64,000 nt of DNA from a virus. This document shows positions 14,859 to 24,383 of this stretch, one piece after another (the stretch's first letter is position 1; each line of letters starts with the position of its first letter). The position numbers and the translations under genes were made by a program. Location of the stretch: positions 1 through 64,000 of IMG/VR virus record IMGVR_UViG_3300037205_000062. The stretch is one strand, 5' to 3'. The notes beneath the pieces were generated by a model. The model had not been told where the DNA came from. It worked only from the letters and a program-made list of their open reading frames with translations, and ran no database searches.

Positions 14859-17062
14859 GTTTATTATCCCAAATAAAAGTCCGTCAAATTTCACAATCAG
14901 AATTAAGTGGTTTTGTAAGTGGCATGATTCCTGCCGTTTTATCAGGAACAGGATTACAAATAGGTGGCAATATTTCACCTACAATATCTAATGCTTATAG
15001 TTTAGGTTCCACTGGCTTATATTTTTCTAATCTTTACACGGATCAAATATCTATACCATCTGGCAGTGGAATTTATTTTGGTAATGTTCCATTTACAGCA
15101 TATATGTCAGGTGGAAATGGTATTGTAAGTATAAATGGTTTAACTATTTCTACTAATAGTTCGTTAGTGGGAATTGTGGGTCCGATTGGCCCATCTGGCT
15201 CAAAAGGAGCTACTGGAATTCAAGGAAATTCTGGTATTAGTATAACTGGTTATTCTAATTATAATAATTTATTAACTTTCTATTATTCTAATGGGACTTC
15301 TGGGAGCGGAATTCAATTACCTTCTGGTGCTACTGGAGCTACTGGAGCTTATACTACGGGATTTTTTCAAAGTGGAAATTATTTAAGTCCAACTTTTTCT
15401 AATGGTTCTACTGGTTCTTCTTTTTTTATTCCCAGTGGTGGAATTGGTCCCCAAGGTCCAGTTGGGAATATTTACATTAATATGCAAACCTTAACAGGTT
15501 TTGCTTCTGGTGATGTCACTCCCCAAGTTTATATACCAAATCTTTATCCGACTATTACAGAAAATCCTCCAATGAATTTAGTAAGAGGTATGGCCTATGG
15601 AATTGGTTATAGCGGCTTAGATACTTTAACTATTAGTGGAACAGGTACAAATTATTTTGTTGATGTTTATGGTTTAACAGGTTATTTACAATTAGTATTT
15701 TTTAATAGCGCCGCAACTCCTGGAAGATACCTTTCTGGAGAAAGTTTGTCGTCATATAGTACAATTTATGGTTTAATAGATAGTTCTATCTCAACTAATT
15801 TAACTACTAGTAATTACCTTAATTCCGTTTCTTTTAATACAGCATTTACTAGTAGCAATTCTTACTATTATGGTTTTCAAAGATATTCCTTATCAACTTT
15901 ATCTCCTATTGATGGAGTAACAATTCCTGGACAATGGGGATTCTATATTTTGGGGCCAGTTAGTTGTAATTTTTTCGGTCCTACTGGCGCACCTGGCTCT
16001 CAAGGTATAGCTGGAGTTCCTGGCCCTCAAGGTGAAATTGGCCCACAAGGAATAAATGGAAGCCAAGGAGTAGGTATAACTGGTGTATTAACTAACGGAA
16101 CTACTATTCAATTTCAATTTTCAGACGGAAGCGAAAGTCAAACTATAGTATTACCATCTGGTGGCCCAAGTGGCGCAATGGGATTAACTGGTCCTCAAGG
16201 ACCAAGTGGTTTACAAGGTATACAAGGACCAAGCGGTAATCAAGGATTTGCAGATACCTATGCTGCTCAATTTTATCCAAATACGATGACTATTTCAGGT
16301 TTTACTGGTTTTTATAAACAAATAAGTGGTATTGGTTCTTGGATTCAATGTACTGGTACTGGTGTAGTTATGCAGGTTGGTGACGCTATATGGTTTTCAG
16401 ACAATTCATTAGTTGGTAAAGCTTATACTCCTTGGCAAAGTGTTATTTTTGCAGATAATAATTATTATAATTCAAGATATTTTTATGCCAATGTTATTAC
16501 TTTTAATAATAATAATGGAACTATACAATGTGTAGTAAACAGCTCCCCAGCCCCAGCAGGTTTAGTTGGTGGTTATATTCAATTATATAATTATTCAATT
16601 GTGTCTGTTAATTTGGGTGGATTAGGTTCTTCTGGTGCGGTTGGACCACAAGGAATTCAGGGGGTTCCTGGAAACACAGGACATTCCATTTTTGTTGGTA
16701 CAGGATTTAATGTAGGAGGATATTCTACCACAAATATTTCAGGTAATAATTTTGATTCTTGGAATATAGGAATAGGTTATCCAGATAATACAATAAATAT
16801 AATAAGTTCCACTATTTCCACTGGACAAACAATAATAATTAGAGTACAAAATTCAGGAACTTATAGCGACTATTCAGATGGCATTAATCCTCTTTTATAC
16901 TGGTCGGTGGATAATGTAGGTTCTGTCAAATTCCCTAACAATGTTCCAGCCCCAGGGCCAAATCCAAACACAACCAGTATATATACTTTAGTTAGATTAT
17001 TAAATTTTACTGGTACGAATCCACTAATATATTGTACCTATAGTGTTAATTATCCTTTGTAA
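14855..17062 (+). CDS. Collagen-like virion or fibre protein
   Basis: This 735-residue protein has four short Gly-X-Y collagen-like stretches (about residues 108-131, 375-410, 436-465 and 594-612) alternating with beta-rich segments. Three segments share a pattern like SNGTSGSGIQLPSG / SDGSESQTIVLPSG placed just before collagen repeats. Collagen-like segments in phage proteins usually build trimeric fibres or capsid-surface spikes. The location between terminase and portal is unusual for a tail fibre and suggests a head-associated decoration or fibre. Its start overlaps the HNH relic. Its 3' end overlaps the minus-strand HNH gene by 17 nt. Confidence 0.75.
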   Translation: MSLLSQIKVRQISQSELSGFVSGMIPAVLSGTGLQIGGNISPTISNAYSLGSTGLYFSNLYTDQISIPSGSGIYFGNVPFTAYMSGGNGIVSINGLTISTNSSLVGIVGPIGPSGSKGATGIQGNSGISITGYSNYNNLLTFYYSNGTSGSGIQLPSGATGATGAYTTGFFQSGNYLSPTFSNGSTGSSFFIPSGGIGPQGPVGNIYINMQTLTGFASGDVTPQVYIPNLYPTITENPPMNLVRGMAYGIGYSGLDTLTISGTGTNYFVDVYGLTGYLQLVFFNSAATPGRYLSGESLSSYSTIYGLIDSSISTNLTTSNYLNSVSFNTAFTSSNSYYYGFQRYSLSTLSPIDGVTIPGQWGFYILGPVSCNFFGPTGAPGSQGIAGVPGPQGEIGPQGINGSQGVGITGVLTNGTTIQFQFSDGSESQTIVLPSGGPSGAMGLTGPQGPSGLQGIQGPSGNQGFADTYAAQFYPNTMTISGFTGFYKQISGIGSWIQCTGTGVVMQVGDAIWFSDNSLVGKAYTPWQSVIFADNNYYNSRYFYANVITFNNNNGTIQCVVNSSPAPAGLVGGYIQLYNYSIVSVNLGGLGSSGAVGPQGIQGVPGNTGHSIFVGTGFNVGGYSTTNISGNNFDSWNIGIGYPDNTINIISSTISTGQTIIIRVQNSGTYSDYSDGINPLLYWSVDNVGSVKFPNNVPAPGPNPNTTSIYTLVRLLNFTGTNPLIYCTYSVNYPL

Positions 17063-17615
17063 GATGATTAAAAATTTTAAAAATATGTTCTTCAAAATCT
17101 TTTACCGATAAAACATTTTTCATCAAATTACATTTTTTACAACAAGGAACACAATTTTCTTTAGTATATCCGATATTTGAATTTATTCTATCTATTCCAT
17201 TACATTTAATAGTTGTATTACTTTTAATTTTTATTGAGTTATTTAAATCATTATCTAATAATTCTCTATCATAAATGGTTCCGCAATAAAAACAAGGTAA
17301 CAAACATAATTTTTTAAAATCTAATAATTCTAAAGTATGTATTAAATTTTTTCTTTTATCTCTTGGTTTATTTTTGGTGAATCCTTGGTAAAAATATCTT
17401 TTCCAAATTATATCTTCTCTATTATTTTTTGATAATCTTAAACAACCACAAGATTTACAATCTCCAGATATTAAACTTGTTAAGTAAGTGGAGTGCTCTT
17501 TTCCGCAATCACAAATACATTTTGCTGATTTATGATAATATTTATCTTTTCTAAAAATTTCTAATATAGTTAATTTACCAAATTTTTGGCCCACAAGATT
17601 TAATGTTTTATTCAT
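17046..17615 (-). CDS. HNH homing endonuclease
   Basis: This 189-residue protein opens with a zinc-finger-like module (CICDCGKEHSTY...CKSCGC, about residues 33-58) seen in many phage HNH endonucleases. The HNH region follows: CFYCGTIYD (about residues 109-117), NGIDRINSNIGYTKENCVPC and CKKCNLMK. Such enzymes nick or cut DNA to spread their own gene. It lies antisense between the collagen-like gene and the portal. It appears intact, in contrast to the decayed HNH copy at 14535. Confidence 0.85.
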   Translation of the reverse strand: MNKTLNLVGQKFGKLTILEIFRKDKYYHKSAKCICDCGKEHSTYLTSLISGDCKSCGCLRLSKNNREDIIWKRYFYQGFTKNKPRDKRKNLIHTLELLDFKKLCLLPCFYCGTIYDRELLDNDLNNSIKIKSNTTIKCNGIDRINSNIGYTKENCVPCCKKCNLMKNVLSVKDFEEHIFKIFNHLTKDN

Positions 17616-17672
17616 AATATTATTATTGTGGGAAAAATAGAATATTTCTAATATTTTTTATTTTAATATATA

Positions 17673-17679
17673 GTGTAAT
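17673..17679 (+). promoter_or_regulatory. Late motif GTGTAAT
   Basis: Lies 22 nt before the portal ATG, just beyond the antisense HNH gene, so the portal has its own late start signal. Confidence 0.6.
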
Positions 17680-17694
17680 TACTATAATAAATAT

Positions 17695-19770
17695 ATGTCA
17701 AAGAAAAAGCAAGAAATAAAAGGTATATTAGGTATAACTCAAGAAAGTGATTTAGCTAATAAAATAGAATATAAGAAAAAAACTAATTCAGCATCTAAGA
17801 GTGATGATATTTCTTTTGCTACAGCTAGTGATAATGGATACGGTGGAACAACTTCTGTTAGGCGCGACATAGCAGGTTCAATTACTCGTACAGATCGTTA
17901 TAAAAATATTGAGGAAGGAATTGTCCCCTTCCGTTACTCAGCTACTATATATGGTTCTAATAATAGAGCAATGATTGATGTTAGGGACGCTGTTATTTTG
18001 TGTCAAAAATGTTATTATAATTTCGCTATCTTTAGAAATATTATTGATTTAATGACCGAATTTTCTATTGGCGATTTATATTTTAGAGGGGGTAGCCAAA
18101 AAAATAGAGATTTCTTTAGGGCATTATTTAATAAGATAAATATGTGGGATTTTCAAGATAAATTTTATAGAGAATATTATCGTGGGGGAAATGTATTTAC
18201 TTATAGATTTGATGCTACTTTGGAACCAGAAGACGTTAAAAGAATTACTCAAGTTTTTGGTTCTGAATCTGATGATATACAAAATCTTAATAATATTGAA
18301 AAAATGCAAATACCTTCTAGGTATGTAATATTAAATCCTGCTGATATTCATATGGTAGGAACTGCTAATTTTGGATTCGGTATTTATTATAAATTATTAA
18401 CAGCATTTGAATTAGCTCGTCTAAAAAATCCCCAAACCGAAGAAGATAAATTGGTTTTCCAAACTTTTAGTCCAGAAATTCAAAGACAAATTATGTCTGG
18501 AATTCAATCAGTTTTAGTTCCTTTGGATATTAAAAAAGTTTTGATGGTATTTTATAAAAAACAAGACTATGAACCTTTTTCTATTCCAATGGGTTTTCCC
18601 GTTTTAGAAGATATTAATTTTAAGGCTGAACTTAAAAAAATAGATATGGCTATTTGCCGTACTATGCAGCAAATTATTTTATTAGTCACTACTGGTACGG
18701 AACCAGAAAAAGGAGGCATTAATCCTAAAAATATTAAAGGTATTCGTGATTTGTTTCAAAATCTTTCTGTAGGTAGAGTATTAGTTGCCGATTATACAAC
18801 GAAAGCTGAATTTATTATTCCTGATATTGGTGAACTTCTTAATCCACAAAAATATGAAATTGTTGAAAGAGACATTAATACTGGTTTGAATAATGTATTT
18901 GCGGGTGATGAAAAATTTGCTAATCAACAACAAAAGGTCGAAATTTTTATGTCTCGCCTTGATCAAGCAAAACAAGCATTTTTGAATAACTTTTTAATTC
19001 CAGAAATTAAAAGAATATCTCAATCACTTGGTTTCAAGAATTATCCAACACCATATTTTAAAACTGGAAGATTACAACAGGATATAAATATGGCAAGATT
19101 ATATGAAAGGCTAATTGAAATGGGTATTCTTACAGCAGAAGAAGGATTAGAAGCGATGCAAACTAACACATTACCTGATCCTGAATTAATGCAACAACAT
19201 CAGCAAGATTATAAGAAACAAAGAGATGACGGTTTTTATACTCCTCTTGTTGTTGGTGTTCAATCTCAAACAGCTAAAGATACTACTCAAATGGGAATAG
19301 ATAATCCAACGCCAACTACTTCTGGTTCTGGAAGTGGTAGTGCTGGTAGACCATCGGGTACTAAATCAGCGCAAACAACCAAAACAGTTTCCCCAATTGG
19401 TACTTCAAAAGCAAGCGAGCAATTTGAACAAAAATTTAGTCTTAAACAGGTTGTTTCAAATATGAAGTTGGCAGAAGATTTAGAAAAAGAGATATGTACT
19501 TCCCTAAAAGAAATTCACAATATTAAACGTTTTTCTAAAATTCAAAAAGCTATTGCTTCTGATCTTACTAATTTAGTTATTGCCAATGAAACTCCAGAAA
19601 ATTGGAAATTAAAAGCAAAAGAATATTGTCATAATCCTATTGACAAAAATTTAGAACAAGTATCTCAAGTAAATAAGATAGCTATTACACATTCTCTTGA
19701 TCCTTATTTAGCTGGAATTCTTTTTCATTCTCCAAAAGAAATAGAAAATCAAGAAGAAAAAGCTATTTAA
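17695..19770 (+). CDS. Portal protein
   Basis: This 691-residue protein is placed and sized as a portal, the dodecameric ring through which DNA enters the head. The central part shows portal-like segments (RDAVILCQKCYYNFAIFRNI, then EYYRGGNVFTYRF, and FQNLSVGRVLVADY further on) with alternating helices. The N-terminal 60 residues are charged and flexible. The C-terminal third has a Gly/Ser/Thr-rich linker (about residues 540-565) and a separate helical end of unknown function. It is followed 3 nt later by the next gene. Confidence 0.8.
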   Translation: MSKKKQEIKGILGITQESDLANKIEYKKKTNSASKSDDISFATASDNGYGGTTSVRRDIAGSITRTDRYKNIEEGIVPFRYSATIYGSNNRAMIDVRDAVILCQKCYYNFAIFRNIIDLMTEFSIGDLYFRGGSQKNRDFFRALFNKINMWDFQDKFYREYYRGGNVFTYRFDATLEPEDVKRITQVFGSESDDIQNLNNIEKMQIPSRYVILNPADIHMVGTANFGFGIYYKLLTAFELARLKNPQTEEDKLVFQTFSPEIQRQIMSGIQSVLVPLDIKKVLMVFYKKQDYEPFSIPMGFPVLEDINFKAELKKIDMAICRTMQQIILLVTTGTEPEKGGINPKNIKGIRDLFQNLSVGRVLVADYTTKAEFIIPDIGELLNPQKYEIVERDINTGLNNVFAGDEKFANQQQKVEIFMSRLDQAKQAFLNNFLIPEIKRISQSLGFKNYPTPYFKTGRLQQDINMARLYERLIEMGILTAEEGLEAMQTNTLPDPELMQQHQQDYKKQRDDGFYTPLVVGVQSQTAKDTTQMGIDNPTPTTSGSGSGSAGRPSGTKSAQTTKTVSPIGTSKASEQFEQKFSLKQVVSNMKLAEDLEKEICTSLKEIHNIKRFSKIQKAIASDLTNLVIANETPENWKLKAKEYCHNPIDKNLEQVSQVNKIAITHSLDPYLAGILFHSPKEIENQEEKAI

Positions 19771-19773
19771 ATA

Positions 19774-20460
19774 ATGCAAGGTGGACCATTTAATTTTTAT
19801 GGTGAAGTTAGTGGAATTGTATATTCAGAAGGGGCGGCAACGCCTTTTGGATTATTCTATGTTAATCAAAGTGGTATTTATGGGGTATATTTTCCTCAAA
19901 ACATTGCTTTGGGGGCACCCTTACATTTATTAAATGACGGAGATACATCGCCAACTAAATACGCTATAAAACAATCAGGAAATGTTGATAAAGAACTTAA
20001 AGATATTCCTAATTATTTAATCAAAATATCAGGAGATTCATTTCCATCAACTCCAGATTTGACTAATACATTTATAGTAATCAATGGTAATATTACTGGT
20101 AATACACCCGACAAAGTTTTATTTAATATAGGATGTCAAGGTGATTTTCAAGCATGTTTAATAGATGTTCCTAATTTATCCGTAACTGAATATGGAAATG
20201 TAGCATTATGTCCGAAGGATAATTATTCTATATTTTTAACTACTAGCGGTAATATATCTACATTTAAAACAGATATTAATAATTATAGTTTAAATTTTAA
20301 TGGTAATTTAAGAGGTGGGCAAAAGGATAACGGTAATATAAACTTTCAAATGTATAATATGTCTTTTGAACCAGGATTACAAGAAATTATACAAAATACT
20401 AGTGATTTATTTGATTTTTCGTTTGTTATTAATACAATTAGTTTTAATAGAGCGGAGTAG
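19774..20460 (+). CDS. Virion-associated protein of unknown function
   Basis: This 228-residue beta-rich protein is not recognised. The N-terminus (MQGGPFNFYGEVSGIVYSEG) and repeated short strands with NG/TG turns are like the other surface proteins of this phage. It sits 3 nt after the portal and before two large paralogous surface proteins, so it is probably a minor capsid or surface component. No motif allows more. Confidence 0.55.
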   Translation: MQGGPFNFYGEVSGIVYSEGAATPFGLFYVNQSGIYGVYFPQNIALGAPLHLLNDGDTSPTKYAIKQSGNVDKELKDIPNYLIKISGDSFPSTPDLTNTFIVINGNITGNTPDKVLFNIGCQGDFQACLIDVPNLSVTEYGNVALCPKDNYSIFLTTSGNISTFKTDINNYSLNFNGNLRGGQKDNGNINFQMYNMSFEPGLQEIIQNTSDLFDFSFVINTISFNRAE

Positions 20461-20467
20461 GTGTAAT
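20461..20467 (+). promoter_or_regulatory. Late motif GTGTAAT
   Basis: Starts directly after the stop codon of the 19774 gene and 15 nt before the ATG at 20476. Confidence 0.55.
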
Positions 20468-20475
20468 AAAATAAT

Positions 20476-22812
20476 ATGAAGGTAAATGTAAATAATAGTT
20501 TAGAGGGACAATTTAGAGTACAAATTTATAGTGGCAAAACTCTAGTAGAAGATACAGATTTTTTTAATAATTTCATAACCCCAACAGGTTTGTATTATCC
20601 AACTATTTATCCATTTGTAGATTGTTTTAGATTTTTATCATTGGGTACTGATACTTCAACACCAAATAGTGGAGCGGTATTAACTGGAGTGGGCGGTGTT
20701 ATAACTGGAAGTGGTATTGGAACTACTGGATTAGCTTCACCCATTGTTTCGTATGGTACTAACTATGGTCCGCAGTATGGGAATTATCTTGGATGGCAGG
20801 CATATGAAAATGGTTCTGATAATTCTCAATCCGCTTGTGGAACTTTATTAACCGAACAAGGACCAAGGTTTTATAGAGCATGGACAATCCCTACTGGCGG
20901 TGTACAATGTACTATTCAAAATGGAACTAATGGATTAGTCATTAATGAATTTATGGTATCTCCTTCTAGCGGAAGTGATCCTACTGGATGTTTTGCTTTT
21001 AGCCGTGTTAGAAGAACGGTAACGATTCCTAATGGTTATTCAGCAATTATTAGTTATCAACTTTCTATTAATAATCAAAATACTGGATTAACTTTTTTTA
21101 ATTCTGGAACTTTTACTACTGGAAATGCTGATGTAACAAGTAGTCCAGATGATTTGGGATTAGTTAGTGGATGGGGTATTTTATCAGGATATTATCGCCA
21201 AGTTTATCATGGCTTAAATGTTATTGACTCATTGGGAGCACATTTTACTCCTAGTTATGGATGTGGCATGGAACCATATTTAACAGATTTAAGTGATTAT
21301 TGTTTTTATCTTTCTCCAGATAATTCAGCTTTCGATGTTTCACAAACAGGAAATGTACAAGGAAGTTGGAGTGGCGCTTATCAAGCTGATGGTTTAATGA
21401 GTACAATTTTTGGTATTCCAATGACTTATCAAAATACTAGTTCGCCTTCTGATATGTTATTTTATGGACCAATTCCACCAGCTCAAAGCATATTAAATAT
21501 TGGGCAATCGAGTAATACTCCACAAAACATTAGAATTGGTAACGCTAATACTTTTCAAATACCAAGTGTAACTAACTATTCAACTGGAGAAAATTTTTCC
21601 CCATTTAATTATCAATCTGCTTATGATGCTACTCAAGAAGATATTTCTTTCGCTACTCCTGGAATTTTAGGATTTAATTCAAATAAAGTAAATTATTTAC
21701 AAGAAGCTGTATTCTCTACGAGAATATTTAGACAACCAATGGATTTAACTGGAGGCGTCCCTTTAAATCTTATTACTGGTAGAACCAAAACTATTACTCG
21801 TAAAACATTATTTTCTCCAGTGTCAAGTTTGGGTTATAATACAAGATTTGGTTCATTAGTTTTTGCTTCTAATTTAGCTCCTGGAAGTAATGATTCAAGT
21901 CAATATTGGCCAATGGTAGATACTTTATTTTATGATACTAGTGGTAGATCAACCATGCAACATTATAGACAAATAAAAGTAATTATGGATAATAGAGGAA
22001 CTGGTATTGCTGACTCTTATATTTGTATTACTCCAAGCGGACAAAATATTAGCAGATTTGCAAGTCGTAAAACTTATCAAGGCCCATATTCTACGGTAGA
22101 TGGTAATCCATTAGGATTTGATATTGATTCTACTTTAATGTCTGGAGCATCAAATGGATATACTGCTGCTTTGACTGCATCTACTTTTAATTATGTTGAT
22201 TTTCCTCTTAGTGGATATTCAGACCCCAACAATATAAGTGGTTCTGGGGTAGGAGATTTATTTTTTAATTTTAGTCCATTAACTGGATATAATTGTTCTG
22301 GTTTTGGAATGGTATATGGAGTTATAGCTGATGATAATACTTTTTATAATACTCCTTATGATTGTGGATTAGTTGATCATAATGTTACTGGCGGCCCGCA
22401 AGGTTTAAAAGTTACTCCAGTCCCTAATGCTACTGGTACGACTATCTATTGGCCAAATAAAAATTTTCCATTATCTTTACAAATAACAGGGATAAAATAT
22501 TTTTCTAATGGAACTTGTTTTGGTGGAGTAACTGTTCCAGTAGTTAGTGGGCAAACTGGATATAACTGGAGTACGAATCCTTGTCATTTTTGTCCGCCAA
22601 CTGGTCACATAGAACATTGGGAAGTTATTAATGGTAGTGGATATAGACTTTTACCCAACTCACAATATCCAAATAATGTAGGAAATAATTATTATAGTGC
22701 TAATTTAACAAGTGGAGGAAGTTTGCCAGGATTGTCGTTTGATAATGGATTAGAATTACTTATGCAAATTTCTTGGGGAGCGGGCTGCTCGGATGCGATA
22801 AATTGCTTATAA
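20476..22812 (+). CDS. Large beta-rich surface protein, paralogue A
   Basis: This 778-residue protein is rich in Gly, Ser, Thr and Asn and has no recognised enzyme motif. Its N-terminus (FNNFITPTGLYYP...YPFVDCFRFLSLGT) clearly matches that of the next gene (IKNFITSTGLTFP...YAFADCFRFISLGS). Further shared points include YHGLNVI/HHGLKLI, YLSPDNSAF/YLSTDNVQF and a Cys-containing end (SWGAGCSDAINCL). The pair therefore arose by duplication. Position in the head operon between portal and protease suggests head-surface fibres or adhesins; this is inference. It carries its own GTGTAAT motif. Confidence 0.6.
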   Translation: MKVNVNNSLEGQFRVQIYSGKTLVEDTDFFNNFITPTGLYYPTIYPFVDCFRFLSLGTDTSTPNSGAVLTGVGGVITGSGIGTTGLASPIVSYGTNYGPQYGNYLGWQAYENGSDNSQSACGTLLTEQGPRFYRAWTIPTGGVQCTIQNGTNGLVINEFMVSPSSGSDPTGCFAFSRVRRTVTIPNGYSAIISYQLSINNQNTGLTFFNSGTFTTGNADVTSSPDDLGLVSGWGILSGYYRQVYHGLNVIDSLGAHFTPSYGCGMEPYLTDLSDYCFYLSPDNSAFDVSQTGNVQGSWSGAYQADGLMSTIFGIPMTYQNTSSPSDMLFYGPIPPAQSILNIGQSSNTPQNIRIGNANTFQIPSVTNYSTGENFSPFNYQSAYDATQEDISFATPGILGFNSNKVNYLQEAVFSTRIFRQPMDLTGGVPLNLITGRTKTITRKTLFSPVSSLGYNTRFGSLVFASNLAPGSNDSSQYWPMVDTLFYDTSGRSTMQHYRQIKVIMDNRGTGIADSYICITPSGQNISRFASRKTYQGPYSTVDGNPLGFDIDSTLMSGASNGYTAALTASTFNYVDFPLSGYSDPNNISGSGVGDLFFNFSPLTGYNCSGFGMVYGVIADDNTFYNTPYDCGLVDHNVTGGPQGLKVTPVPNATGTTIYWPNKNFPLSLQITGIKYFSNGTCFGGVTVPVVSGQTGYNWSTNPCHFCPPTGHIEHWEVINGSGYRLLPNSQYPNNVGNNYYSANLTSGGSLPGLSFDNGLELLMQISWGAGCSDAINCL

Positions 22813-22826
22813 TTAATTATTTATAA

Positions 22827-24362
22827 ATGATTACTAGACATAATATAGCTTTACAAGGTTATTTTGATTATAAAATATATGATCAATTTGGAAATCTTAA
22901 AGAAGTCAAAACTGGTATTAAGAATTTTATTACTTCGACAGGTTTAACTTTTCCTTTTACATACGCTTTTGCTGATTGTTTCAGATTTATTTCATTAGGT
23001 TCAGGATTTAATCAAAATACTATATTAGGTTCTTATGGTGGAACTACTGGATTATCATCAGGTATTCAAGAATTTACTTATATTGGAAGTCGAACTTCTT
23101 TTAGTGATCCTACTACTTCTAATTATGAAAATCCTGGGTGTGGTTACACAGAAAGTTTGGGGCAACTTACTTTAAGTAGAAGTTTTAAAATTCCAAGTGG
23201 ATCGGGTACATTTGATAATAATTATATTTTTAATGAATTAATGTTAAGTCCAGGTCGTCCCACTGGTATGATGGGTACTTGTGGTTGTGGTGGCCAAGAT
23301 ACAAGTAATGGAGGAGTTGACGCTTCTATTATAGCTGATTATTACGATAGTATCTCTAGCCCATCTATTTGTAGTGCTCATCAAGCATTTACAAGAATTA
23401 TTTTATCTCCATCAATATCAGTAAATACAAGGGATTATTTAGTTGTTAATTACAATTTAAATATTATATATGATAGTGGAGTAGATTTATTCGCAACATT
23501 AATAAATAATAATTTTTCATCTTATTGGACTGGTTATATATCTGGGCGTTCAAATATTATTCATCACGGATTAAAATTAATCAATGATGGAGGTATTATA
23601 GATCAATCTTCATATAGAAATCAAGCATCACCATTTGGAGAAAACTACGATTGGATTGATGAATATGGTGAATCATATATTCCATTATGGGGTGCGCCAC
23701 TTGAGCCTTCTTGTCCCGCTATGAATTTAGTTTCTTATTTATCTACTGATAATGTTCAATTTTTAGTAAATCAAGTGAGTGGCGGTGCAATAGATATTGG
23801 AAATTGGCAGCCTTATAATCCAACTGGTTATCCTGCATCAAGCGGATTAAAAGCATTTGTTCCAAAACCATCAGATACTACTGATGCTAGTAATTTTAAT
23901 ATTAGAACAACATTAACTGGTCCATTATGGCCAGCGCAAACAGGTGTTTTCGCACAAGCTATATCTTATCCAGATGGAACTAATTATATTTTACATAGTT
24001 CTTTTGGCAAACAAAAAATTAGTTTTATACCTAGTGGGCGTAGTAGAAGTTCTCTTTATTCATGCGTATTTACAAATCTTAACGCATTTAATTGGTTGAA
24101 TGGTACTTCGCCAACTCCATTAGTAAGATCAATGATTTATAATTATGCAGATGCTAATGCTATTAGTAATAATACTTATTATCCATTTTTAGATTTATTA
24201 TTTTCTGGTACTCAAGGAGAAGGATTAGTTCCAACTGGTTCTGATACTTCGTATTCTAATCCTACTAATAATTATTATCCATTAGGAAATGGCGGAGATT
24301 TATCCATTGCGATGTCTTTAACTTGGTCATCTATTTGTAATTCTGGAGTGATAGGATGTTAA
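22827..24362 (+). CDS. Beta-rich surface protein, paralogue B
   Basis: This 511-residue protein is a shorter relative of the 20476 gene product across most of its length, with the same N-terminal FxDCFRFxSLG segment and a Cys-rich loop (TCGCGGQDTSNGG, about residues 151-163). It ends SSICNSGVIGC, like its paralogue's SDAINCL end. It lacks about 270 residues of the longer copy. There is no enzyme motif. It lies 14 nt downstream of paralogue A and is likely co-transcribed. Two sequence-diverged copies side by side suggest different ligands or positions on the virion. Confidence 0.6.
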   Translation: MITRHNIALQGYFDYKIYDQFGNLKEVKTGIKNFITSTGLTFPFTYAFADCFRFISLGSGFNQNTILGSYGGTTGLSSGIQEFTYIGSRTSFSDPTTSNYENPGCGYTESLGQLTLSRSFKIPSGSGTFDNNYIFNELMLSPGRPTGMMGTCGCGGQDTSNGGVDASIIADYYDSISSPSICSAHQAFTRIILSPSISVNTRDYLVVNYNLNIIYDSGVDLFATLINNNFSSYWTGYISGRSNIIHHGLKLINDGGIIDQSSYRNQASPFGENYDWIDEYGESYIPLWGAPLEPSCPAMNLVSYLSTDNVQFLVNQVSGGAIDIGNWQPYNPTGYPASSGLKAFVPKPSDTTDASNFNIRTTLTGPLWPAQTGVFAQAISYPDGTNYILHSSFGKQKISFIPSGRSRSSLYSCVFTNLNAFNWLNGTSPTPLVRSMIYNYADANAISNNTYYPFLDLLFSGTQGEGLVPTGSDTSYSNPTNNYYPLGNGGDLSIAMSLTWSSICNSGVIGC

Positions 24363-24367
24363 TTTGT

Positions 24368-24374
24368 GTGTAAT
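24368..24374 (+). promoter_or_regulatory. Late motif GTGTAAT
   Basis: Lies 16 nt before the ATG of the protease/scaffold gene. It is the only such motif before the major capsid gene, so it probably drives the protease-decoration-capsid run. Confidence 0.6.
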
Positions 24375-24383
24375 TAAAACGTA

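Noticed and set aside
17616-17701. Minus-strand promoter for the HNH gene
   Set aside because: TTGACA occurs on the minus strand at 17701-17696, but no -10 box lies at a usable distance.
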